From NCBI GenBank assembly GCA_041395845.1, contig JAWKZS010000008.1, forward strand, positions 1 through 64,000: DNA of 64,000 nucleotides, in the 5' to 3' direction. Origin of the DNA: Ch67 sp041395845 (GTDB lineage: Bacteria; Pseudomonadota; Gammaproteobacteria; Pseudomonadales; Ketobacteraceae). Position numbers and translations under genes: made by a program. This document shows positions 8,642-16,370 of the stretch, in pieces. Below the pieces are notes generated by a model. That model saw only the letters and a program-made list of their open reading frames with translations. It ran no database searches and had not been told where the DNA came from. How positions within the stretch are numbered: position 1 is the stretch's first letter; every line of letters begins with the position of its first letter.

Positions 8642-9627
8642 TCAGGCATGCTGAATGGGTTCGGCTGTCTTGTAGATGTCACCGAATTCCGTCGCCAGAA
8701 AATCGGCCAGTCTGACATCTTCCTGGCGCACGAAACCCTGCCGGGGAAGTTTGCCATTGAAATGCAGATCGACCATTGCGCACAGACTCGATGCGGTCGT
8801 CAGCTGAATCGAACTCCAGCTTTCCCCATCGATGGTGCGATGATAGATCTTGCGGGCATCGGTCATCTGTTCAAATTGACCGTTGCGCCAGCCGGACACC
8901 GAAGCAAACGTCAGCACCACATCCTGACGGGTCATGGGCACGGCTTCTTCCAGAATCGATTTCAGCAGCGGGCGCTTCTGTTCCTCCCCCATCAGCAGCT
9001 CGCGGATGAGAAACTGCATCAGATACTGATGACCGCGATAGCGCACCGTCTTGTAATTGAGTTCGCGTACTTCGCCATCAAGGGTTTCACACAGCGTGCC
9101 CAGACCGCCGGACGTATTGAACGCCTCGTACACCACGCCATCCAGTGAGATCTGCTCAAGGCCTTCCAGCGCCACCAGATCGATGCGCTGATGATCCTGA
9201 ATCCCTTCGCACATGTTGCAGTATTCGTTGATCAATCCATCGGTGGACCAGGTCAGGTTGTACATCATGCGGTTGGTGGGATATTTGGGGAGCGCGCCGA
9301 CACGCATCTTCACACTGTCGAGCCGGTCAAAGTGCTGGCACAGATCCCAGGCAAGAATGCCGATGAATCCCGGCGCCAGTCCGCACTGCGGCATGAAGAT
9401 CTGACCGCTTCCCGCGTGCTGCGCGACTGCACGGATACTGCGGGTCGTTTCCACATCTTCAGTGAGATCGAAATAGCTGCAACCCGCTGCACTGCAGGCC
9501 CGGGCAATCAGCGGGTTGACATCGAAGGAACAGGCAGACACGACCGCATTCCAGCCCCGGATGGCCTCGATCATCCGTGCTTCGTCATGCACTGCAAAAG
9601 AATCCGTTTCAATACCGTCGAGGGTCG
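8642..9627 (-). pseudogene. Saccharopine dehydrogenase-like protein, N-terminus missing
   Basis: About 327 residues remain. The reading frame resembles the saccharopine dehydrogenases found beside ALDH7 genes: VVSACSFDVNPLIARAC, DLTEDVETTR, MPQCGLAPGFIGILAWDLC, LTWSTDGLINEYCN and ETLDGEVREL. What should precede it, about 45 residues with the GxGxxG nucleotide-binding loop, is absent: upstream of about 9628 the DNA switches to the DUF1338 gene in another frame. The enzyme would cleave saccharopine to glutamate and aminoadipate semialdehyde, the substrate of the next gene, which starts 22 bases downstream. As sequenced it cannot bind NAD(P). Confidence 0.75.
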
Positions 9628-9804
9628 CAGTACCGGTTCCAGATGGACAATATCAAGGGGTGCATAACGAAAGGTGCGGAACGCCACATGATCGTTGACA
9701 ACGGCACCGTTGAGGGCGGCAACGGCATCATGAATGCGCCGGGCCTGCGGTGTCATGGCGGTGTACTGTTCCCACAAACGCTGGAAAAAAACATCGGGTT
9801 CCAT
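9628..9804 (-). pseudogene. DUF1338 (2-oxoadipate dioxygenase/decarboxylase family), N-terminal fragment only
   Basis: The first 59 residues match the small DUF1338 family: DVFFQRLWEQYTAMTPQAR, then VNDHVAFRTF with the first metal-binding His, and APLDIVHLEPVL. Start ATG at 9804 has AGGAGG six bases upstream, so expression signals are intact. After residue 59 the frame continues for 18 unrelated codons to a stop at 9571 because the DNA is already saccharopine dehydrogenase in another frame. About 200 residues, including the remaining metal ligands, are missing. Intact relatives convert 2-oxoadipate to 2-hydroxyglutarate in lysine catabolism. Confidence 0.72.
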
Positions 9805-9937
9805 ACGTACCTCCTGCGGCAAACAATCGGGAGTACTGCCCAATCATCAACCATACGGATTCCGCATGCCCATTTGAAAGACCGAGAAATTCCAAACCGC
9901 CGACGGCTTATGGCATCAAGTGAAATAGCGTGGGGAA

Positions 9938-10147
9938 TCAATGACGTCCCAGCAGATTCACCAGCAGGGTCAGCACGACGCTCAGGACGATCATCGATGT
10001 AATGGGAATAAAAAGGCCACCGCGCCCGGATTCCACCCGGATATCCCCCGGCAGTTTGCCGAACCAGCTCAGCAACCCAGGCGCATACACCAGCACCAGT
10101 CCGACAATGACCAAGATCAGGCCAAGAAAAATCAAGCCCTTACCCAC
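9938..10147 (-). CDS. DUF2905 small membrane protein
   Basis: 69 residues with two hydrophobic segments (about 4-24 and 47-66) around the GKLPGDIRVESGRGG loop that marks DUF2905. Function unknown; members are found widely as small inner-membrane proteins. The start codon is GTG at 10147 with GGAG upstream. It stands alone between the truncated lysine cluster and a divergent helical protein gene. Confidence 0.8.
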   Translation of the reverse strand: MGKGLIFLGLILVIVGLVLVYAPGLLSWFGKLPGDIRVESGRGGLFIPITSMIVLSVVLTLLVNLLGRH

Positions 10148-10267
10148 TGTCCGCTCCGTTTATGGCAATTCTGTTGTTTTAGGAAGATCATTCTAATTTC
10201 CGGATCTATGATGGCGCCATATTCTGCAAACCATGTCTTCAACAACCGTCTTTTCGAGAGAACCATC

Positions 10268-10687
10268 ATGATTCAGGACAAAGTGAAAAACCAGATCGAC
10301 ACCATCAAGAAGCAGGGCGAAAAACTGCAGGGTCAGCTGAACAAGCGCCTGGAAAGCGCCAAGGTTGAAAGCCAGCGCATCCTGAACGAACTGGGTGTCA
10401 CCACTGAAATCAACCAGCTGAGCCTGGCCGAACTGGTGTCTGAACTGCGCGCTGCCAACCCGACCGTCAAGGACTTCATCCGTAAACTGGACGTTGCCAC
10501 CTACGACAACCGCTTCCGCCTGCAGTGGGATTCCACCATGATGTCTGCTTACACCAAGCAGCTGGCCGAAAAGAAGTACATCAAGGAACTCAAGCCCCGC
10601 ATTGAAGAAGTCCGCGCCACTGTCAGCGAGCAGCTGAAAGAAGTGCAGGCCAAGGCCAAGGAACTGCGTTCACGCATTTCTGCCTAA
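10268..10687 (+). CDS. Small all-helical, Lys/Glu-rich protein of unknown function (phasin-like in character)
   Basis: 139 residues, no signal peptide or membrane segment. The sequence is amphipathic helix from end to end: a KNQIDTIKKQGEKLQGQLNK start, a short turn near residue 45-75 (LSLAELVSELRAANPTV), then a KELKPRIEEVRATVSEQLKE tail. Such composition is typical of phasins and other surface-coating or coiled-coil proteins, but no family signature is clear. It has its own strong terminator and an upstream spacer, so it is a single-gene unit, probably well expressed. Confidence 0.7.
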   Translation: MIQDKVKNQIDTIKKQGEKLQGQLNKRLESAKVESQRILNELGVTTEINQLSLAELVSELRAANPTVKDFIRKLDVATYDNRFRLQWDSTMMSAYTKQLAEKKYIKELKPRIEEVRATVSEQLKEVQAKAKELRSRISA

Positions 10688-10722
10688 TCGATTTCATTTA
10701 TACGCAACTTCTCCTGCGTTAC

Positions 10723-10750
10723 AGCCCCCACGCCCGTGGGGGCTTTTTTA
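10723..10750 (+). terminator. Intrinsic terminator after the helical protein gene
   Basis: AGCCCCCACG and CGTGGGGGCT form a GC-rich stem closed by a very short loop and followed by six T, about 35 bases after the stop codon at 10687. Confidence 0.88.
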
Positions 10751-10940
10751 TGCTCACAATTTGCAATCGACTCGTGAGTCAATCGCTTTCAAGCCCATCA
10801 GGGGGCTGTACAGCAGTTTATTTGCTGCCATAATCAAACCCGCATTCTGGCACGATTGTGCCTGTTCCATGCGCCCGTCAATTCAGCTGTATGACACGGC
10901 CACCATAAAACCATAACAACAATGAAAATGGAGAATATCC

Positions 10941-13334
10941 GTGATCCAGACACTGAAGCTTGTCAAAAGCCTCATGTTGGTGGGGCTCCTGTGTTTTCTC
11001 GCAGGATGCAAAAACGTTCAGATCGTTTCCCCGACCAACAACTCTGTTTCGAACGCCGCGCCTGAATTCCGTATTCGTTTCAAGAGCGGAGTCCCCGAAA
11101 CCTTTACGGCCACCATCAACGGTGTAGTGGTTGATCAATCCCTCTTTACCGTGGATGGCAATGACGCCTTTACCGCCGTTTCCCTGGCGCAGCTGAAAGC
11201 AGGTGACAACGAGTTTGCCGTTACTGAGCCCACCGAGGTGAAGACCACCTTCCATCTGGATCAGGTGGGGCCGGTGATCCATCTGCTGGGGGCAACCGGC
11301 GATAATCCCAAACAGGTAACCGGCTATCTGTCCGACCGGGGCGGACCAACGTCACTGACCCTCAACGGCACCAGCCTGACGCTGGACAGCAAGGGCGCCT
11401 TCAATGCCAGCATTCCGGCTGCCACGACCTATGATCTGGTGGCAACGGACGTGTACGGCTATGTCACCTCGGAGTCGTATATCCGGCTGGGCGAGCGCTT
11501 CAACCCGGCCTTTGCTGTGCGCATCAATCAACAGGGCCTGGCCGACTCCTTGCCGAACGCGATCCTGCAGATTGTCGAATCCCTGGATTTCAACAGCTTC
11601 ATCACCAACCCGATTTCGGAAAGCTGTTCCGGCGCCGTCATTGCTGACGCCTGCGCCAACTTCAGCATCAACAATATCGTCCTCACACCGGGCAGCACCG
11701 TGGCGATCCAGGCCCTCAGCGGCAACCGCCTGCGCATGAATGTGGGCCTGAGCCGCCTGGATCTGGATACCACCGCCCGCACCTATGCCCGCTGCAAGAG
11801 TTTCCTGTGCGGGGGTGACGGCAACATCTTCGGCACCCTCACCTTCTCGGGCGTGACGACTGTCCAGAACACCAATATCGCCGCTGATTTCATCGTCAAT
11901 GTCAGCAACGGCAATGTCAGCGTGCAGATCGTTGACGGCACCCTGGATGTGGATCTGCCGGCCAACGGTCTGCAGGTGGATATCGATTTCGGGGCAGTGG
12001 AAGACATTCCCTTCATTGGCGACCTGATGAATACCGTGGTCAACGGCATCATCAATGGCCTGGTAGGCATCCTGTCCAGCATCATTGTCGACATCGCCGA
12101 CGGCTTCATCGCCGGCCCGGTCAGCAGCCTGGTGAACAGCCTGATCAGCAACCTGCTGCCGGACAACATTGCCCTGCCAGTGGGCGAAACCACCCTGAAC
12201 ATCGGTTTCAGCCCCGAAGGCTTTGCCACCAGCAGCGGCGGCTTTGACCTGATACTGGCCAGCGATGTTGAAATCGAAGCCAACGATCCGGACGTGTTAC
12301 CGGTCCTGGGTTCCCGCTATGCAGCCGGTGCGGCACCTTCGCCCTATCCACGCCAGACCCCGGGCGGTGCCAACGCTGACCTGACCGCCACCCTGTCGGC
12401 CAATCTGCTGAACCAGATTCTGAGCGAAGCCTACGAGGGCGGTCTGCTGGATGCCACGCTGGACGAAACCAACGGCTTCAGCCTCGGTTCCCTGCTGGCC
12501 ATCCCCGACTTCCCGCTGGATCTGGTGGGCGTTGAGGACATCAATATTGTCCTGAAGGGAGCCACTCCGCCGGTTGTGACTGTGCTGCCCCAGTCCAGCG
12601 CGGCAGACGGCGTGATTGCCCTGCAGGTGCTCGATCTGACCCTGACCATCAACGCCGATGTAGGCGATGGCAACGGCCTGCAGGAAGTGCTGACCACGAC
12701 CATCGATCTGCGCTCACCGTTCGACCTGGGCATCACCGCCGACAACAAGCTGACTATCGGCATCGAAGGCACACCTGATGTGGTGGTACAGAACTTCCGC
12801 ATCAAGGCGGGTGGTCTGGTCATCAGTTCCGGTAATGCCGGTGCGATCAAGGATCTGATCAACTCCATCGCACCGCAACTGCTGCCGAAACTGCTGGAAT
12901 CCGTGGGTGGTGTGCCGATTCCGTCCATCCAGGGCTTCTCGCTGCAACTGCTGGGCATCTGGAACCCGAACGCCGGCAACACCGCGTTCCTGAGTCTGGC
13001 GGGCAATCTGGTATCTGCTGAAGCAATGGCAGCAGCGGAAGCACCGGTGATCGCTGCCCAGGCAGAGGAGCAGGTTTACCCGATGTTTGCCACCGTGACG
13101 CAGGATCAGCGTCGCAGTGCCACCATCAGTCTGGATGGTTACAACCCCGAGCAGGAACCGCTGGAATACCGCTACCGCATCAACGGCGGCCACTGGACCG
13201 TGTGGAAGCAGCGTGAACAGATCCAGCTGTCCTATCTGCCGGCAGGCGACAACCAGATCGAGGTGTGTGCCCGTACCTCACTGCTGAAGGAAGACTGCAC
13301 CACCGTGGTGGTGCCGGTACCTTCCGCCCAGTAA
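10941..13334 (+). CDS. Large predicted outer-membrane lipoprotein, possibly TULIP/BPI-like
   Basis: 797 residues starting at GTG 10941 (GGAG seven bases upstream; nearby ATG codons are out of frame). The lipobox LAGC puts the lipidated Cys at residue 22. Residues 30-180 look like small beta domains. Two long stretches (about 190-450 and 480-700) then alternate amphipathic strands with Leu/Ile/Val-rich helices such as VVNGIINGLVGILSSIIVDI and LINSIAPQLLPKLLESVGG. That pattern is reminiscent of the lipid-binding BPI/TULIP fold, which is my inference. The C-terminus (about 715-797) is another beta domain with one Cys pair. Isolated by terminators on both sides. Role could be lipid carriage or envelope attachment. 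Confidence 0.72.
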   Translation: MIQTLKLVKSLMLVGLLCFLAGCKNVQIVSPTNNSVSNAAPEFRIRFKSGVPETFTATINGVVVDQSLFTVDGNDAFTAVSLAQLKAGDNEFAVTEPTEVKTTFHLDQVGPVIHLLGATGDNPKQVTGYLSDRGGPTSLTLNGTSLTLDSKGAFNASIPAATTYDLVATDVYGYVTSESYIRLGERFNPAFAVRINQQGLADSLPNAILQIVESLDFNSFITNPISESCSGAVIADACANFSINNIVLTPGSTVAIQALSGNRLRMNVGLSRLDLDTTARTYARCKSFLCGGDGNIFGTLTFSGVTTVQNTNIAADFIVNVSNGNVSVQIVDGTLDVDLPANGLQVDIDFGAVEDIPFIGDLMNTVVNGIINGLVGILSSIIVDIADGFIAGPVSSLVNSLISNLLPDNIALPVGETTLNIGFSPEGFATSSGGFDLILASDVEIEANDPDVLPVLGSRYAAGAAPSPYPRQTPGGANADLTATLSANLLNQILSEAYEGGLLDATLDETNGFSLGSLLAIPDFPLDLVGVEDINIVLKGATPPVVTVLPQSSAADGVIALQVLDLTLTINADVGDGNGLQEVLTTTIDLRSPFDLGITADNKLTIGIEGTPDVVVQNFRIKAGGLVISSGNAGAIKDLINSIAPQLLPKLLESVGGVPIPSIQGFSLQLLGIWNPNAGNTAFLSLAGNLVSAEAMAAAEAPVIAAQAEEQVYPMFATVTQDQRRSATISLDGYNPEQEPLEYRYRINGGHWTVWKQREQIQLSYLPAGDNQIEVCARTSLLKEDCTTVVVPVPSAQ

Positions 13335-13366
13335 TCAACAGGTTGCAATAACCTGGCGCAAAACCG

Positions 13367-13397
13367 GCCCGTGCAGCGTCCCTGCACGGGCTTTTTG
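13367..13397 (+). terminator. Intrinsic terminator after the large lipoprotein
   Basis: A perfect 10-bp stem GCCCGTGCAG / CTGCACGGGC (13367-13376 and 13382-13391) with a 5-base loop is followed by TTTTTG, 33 bases beyond the stop codon. Confidence 0.93.
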
Positions 13398-13455
13398 TTG
13401 CCCGGCGAATTGGTCTAGACTGACGCCACTGCCTGCCAACAGGAGGTTTCACTGC

Positions 13456-13848
13456 ATGGAATGCCTGGAAATCCATCCCCCCAAACCGTTACTGGACTGG
13501 CTGCCACAGACCCTGGCCGACGATGACCTGGCACCCAAGAAATCCGTCGTCCGCTGCCTTCATTGCCGCAACTACCTGACCGAACTCCAATACCTGATTG
13601 CCGTCGATGGCGAGACGACACATGTGTTCAGGAATCCGGTGGGACAGGCATTCGAAATCCAGACGTACGGCTTTGTGGAAGGCTGCACGGTGAGCGGCAA
13701 ACCCACCGAGTTTTTCAGCTGGTTTCCCGGCCATGCCTGGCAGTACAGCTATTGCCGCCAGTGCGACACCCATCTGGGCTGGTATTACAGCTGTGACGGG
13801 TGTTCCGGGTTCTTTGGCCTGATTACGGATCTGCTGATCCTGGAGTAA
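13456..13848 (+). CDS. Bacterial cereblon-like CULT-domain protein
   Basis: 130 residues, one domain. Two zinc-binding CxxC pairs (Cys 34/37 and 100/103) frame SWFPGHAW at 88-95 and CDTHLGW at 103-109. Trp 89, 95 and 109 correspond to the three-tryptophan cage of human cereblon that binds thalidomide, uracil-like rings and C-terminal cyclic imides. Known bacterial CULT proteins are single-domain of similar size. An extra CxxC (113/116) lies just after. The cage is complete, so ligand binding is likely; physiological role is unknown. An AGGAGG lies 9 bases upstream of the ATG. It converges on yfbR. Confidence 0.85.
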   Translation: MECLEIHPPKPLLDWLPQTLADDDLAPKKSVVRCLHCRNYLTELQYLIAVDGETTHVFRNPVGQAFEIQTYGFVEGCTVSGKPTEFFSWFPGHAWQYSYCRQCDTHLGWYYSCDGCSGFFGLITDLLILE

Positions 13849-13865
13849 CCTGTCGGCTGCAACGG

Positions 13866-14444
13866 TCAGCCGAGCTCATCCAGGGTCAGGCGATAACTGG
13901 GCAGGAAATTATCGAGGAAATGCTGCACTTCCGGCAGTGCATAGTCAGCCAGCATGCCTTCCACCCGCTGCTTGGCCACCTGGAATTCATGATTGTTGGA
14001 TTCCACTTCCTGAATGCACTTGATATAGGCTGCAATCACATCCGCCGCTTTCACCAGCTTCTTCAGGTCGTCCGTCATCCAGCTGTCATCGATCAACGGA
14101 CCGTAATCCGGCTGCAATTCCTTGGGTAGCATGGTAAGCAGCTTGGCCTTGGCGGCCTTCTCCACTTCCTTGTACGCAATAGCAATTGAAGGATTGAAAT
14201 ACTTGATCGGGCCCGGCAGATCACCGGTCAATACTTCGGATGCGTCATGATACAGGGCCACCACGGCCAGCTGGTTGGCATCGACGTTGCCACCAAAATA
14301 GCGATTGCGGATCAGCGCGAGCGCATGGGCAATCACCGCCACATCAAAGCTGTGCTCCTTGACGTTTTCGTTTTCGACATTGCGTTTAAGGCCCCAGCGC
14401 AGGATGTACTTGAGCTTGGCGACGTAGGCATAGAAGTGAAACAA
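13866..14444 (-). CDS. yfbR: YfbR-type HD-domain 5'-deoxynucleotidase
   Basis: 192 residues, close to the 199 of E. coli YfbR. HD-superfamily motifs are present: EHSFDVAVIAHALA near residue 31-44, YHDASEVLTGDLPGPIKYF near 66-84 and the late KAADVIAAYIKC. The enzyme removes phosphate from deoxynucleoside 5'-monophosphates and feeds dNTP pool control. The start is probably TTG at 14444: GGAGG lies six bases upstream and the protein then begins LFHFYAYVAKLKYI like its homologues. It follows phoH by 55 bases on the same strand. Confidence 0.88.
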   Translation of the reverse strand: MFHFYAYVAKLKYILRWGLKRNVENENVKEHSFDVAVIAHALALIRNRYFGGNVDANQLAVVALYHDASEVLTGDLPGPIKYFNPSIAIAYKEVEKAAKAKLLTMLPKELQPDYGPLIDDSWMTDDLKKLVKAADVIAAYIKCIQEVESNNHEFQVAKQRVEGMLADYALPEVQHFLDNFLPSYRLTLDELG

Positions 14445-14499
14445 CCGAAACCTCCGGAGGGAATCCGGCGCGACAGGGTGCCGCGCCGGGTGGTGCATG

Positions 14500-15885
14500 T
14501 TACAGATTGGCTTCGGCGTATTCTGCCAGCAACGAGCGGGGGATGCCATTCAGTCGCAGACTGGTACCATGACGGAAGCCTTTGAAACGTTCTGTCATAT
14601 AGGTTAGTCCCGAACTGATCGGACTCAAGTACGGCGTATCGATCTGCGCCAGGTTGCCCAGGCACACCACCTTGCTGCCCTCGCCTGCCCGCGTGATGAT
14701 GGCTTTCATCTGGTGCGGGGTCAGGTTCTGGGATTCGTCGATCAGGATCATGCTCTTCTGGAAGCTGCGACCGCGAATGTAATTCAGCGCCTTGAACTGG
14801 ATATTCGCTTTCTGCTTCACATACTCGATACTGCCCGACGGACTTTCATCCTGCAGATGCAAGGCTTCGATGTTGTCGGTAATGGCGCCCAGCCACGGGT
14901 CCATCTTTTCTTCTTCGGTACCGGGCAGAAAGCCCTGCTCTTCGGCCAGCGGCGGCGTCGAGCGGGTGACGATGATCTTGTTGTAATGCTTGCGCGCCAC
15001 CGTCAGCTCGATCGCCGCCGCCAGTGCCAGAATGGTTTTGCCGGAACCGGCCGGGCCGGTGAGGTTCACCAGATGAATATCCGGATCCATCAGCGCGTGC
15101 AGTGCCATCGCCTGATAGATATTGCGCGGCTTCAGACCCCAGGCATTCAGATGCATCAGGGAATCCCGCTTCAAATGACGCACCAGCACATGTTCATCGG
15201 TAACCTCCTCGATGCGCGCAAGAAACTCCTGTTCATCCAGCACATACTGGTTCACGTACAGCTGGGTATCGAACACGCTGCGCGCCAGCGAATGAAAGGT
15301 GCCATTTTCGCGCTGGATCGTATCCACGTGTTGCACACCATCCCAGAACGAACCGGGGAATTCGTGGTAACCGGTGGTGAGCTGGCGGATATCGGAAATC
15401 AGTTGGTCGTTGTGGTAGTCCTCGGCTTCGAGATTGCAGCCGCGGGCCTTGAGGCGCATGTTGATGTCTTTGGTGACGAGGATGTAGCGGGTGTCGGGAT
15501 TTTCGAGCTGGAGCTGGACGATGCGGTTGATGATTTTGTTGTCGTTGTTTTCGTTGGGCAGACAGGCTTCTGGAGGTTCACCGGTTCGGTTCATCAGGAT
15601 GGCAAGGGAACCTCGCAGTGTGTTGCCATCCCGGGGTATCGGTACCCCTCGCGCCACCTTGTCGGTGGGGCTTTCCCCTATCACCCGATCGATCAGGCGA
15701 ATGGCGGAGCGGCAGTCTGCGGCTATCGATTTGTGTCCGTTCTTGAGTTTGTCGAGCTCCTCCAGAACGGTCATGGGGATCACTACCTGGTGTTCGTCGA
15801 AGTTGAGTATGGCGTTGGGATCGTGGATCAGAACGTTGGTATCAAGGACATAGGCTTTTTTTGTACTTTCAACTCGTGTGCTCAT
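14500..15885 (-). CDS. PIN-PhoH fusion ATPase/ribonuclease
   Basis: 461 residues. Residues about 10-145 are a PIN nuclease domain (YVLDTNVLIHDP, then VTKDINMRLKA and the Asp-rich ends). Residues about 230-461 are a PhoH P-loop domain with GPAGSGKTILALAAA as Walker A, ILIDESQNL as Walker B and the EEKMDPWLG segment. The fusion is known as PhoH2, an RNA helicase/RNase. The ATG at 15885 is chosen over the one at 15891 because GAGGA then has normal spacing. Preceded by a long non-coding stretch. Confidence 0.9.
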   Translation of the reverse strand: MSTRVESTKKAYVLDTNVLIHDPNAILNFDEHQVVIPMTVLEELDKLKNGHKSIAADCRSAIRLIDRVIGESPTDKVARGVPIPRDGNTLRGSLAILMNRTGEPPEACLPNENNDNKIINRIVQLQLENPDTRYILVTKDINMRLKARGCNLEAEDYHNDQLISDIRQLTTGYHEFPGSFWDGVQHVDTIQRENGTFHSLARSVFDTQLYVNQYVLDEQEFLARIEEVTDEHVLVRHLKRDSLMHLNAWGLKPRNIYQAMALHALMDPDIHLVNLTGPAGSGKTILALAAAIELTVARKHYNKIIVTRSTPPLAEEQGFLPGTEEEKMDPWLGAITDNIEALHLQDESPSGSIEYVKQKANIQFKALNYIRGRSFQKSMILIDESQNLTPHQMKAIITRAGEGSKVVCLGNLAQIDTPYLSPISSGLTYMTERFKGFRHGTSLRLNGIPRSLLAEYAEANL

Positions 15886-16370
15886 CAGCATTCCTCAGGA
15901 AGATACTAAAACCAAACACATCAGCCTTTTGTGAATTCCGTGTCGCGCCTGTCATCACCTCCTTGCGGCTTTTGCTATTCAGTTAATGTGCCAACTGATT
16001 GAACCCGGTGAAGAAATTCCCCTGTTTGCCTCCCGAAGGATTTTTGCGGGACAAGGGTTCCCGCCTGAGTGAAAGTCTGTTTTAATCATTGCTAACAATG
16101 TAGATCACAATTTTCGCAACGTGCAAATTTTTTCTCTGCTAAGTTTTTGAATTACTTGGCGAAAGCTTCTTCTCCCCCGTTTTTAGCACAGCCCCGTTAC
16201 CACTGCGTTACAACCGCCCCTACCCCACCTAGCACGGCAACGCCGCGGTTTTCTCTGTTCAGTTTTCGACCGACCCCGTATACTCGGGTGAACCGCAAGT
16301 CACATTTGTCTGCATTCCAAGAAGAATCACTTTATTGACGCCCGACCATTAGGGTGCTGCATTTTGGGGC
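15886..16370. other. 485-bp intergenic region between divergent phoH and the HDOD kinase gene
   Basis: No open frame here looks coded. The middle (about 16080-16160) is markedly AT-rich and probably holds promoters for one or both genes. On the plus strand TTGACG near 16336 followed about 17 bases later by TGCATT would place a start site almost on the kinase ATG, so it is doubtful. No tRNA, repeat or convincing terminator was found. Confidence 0.4.
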
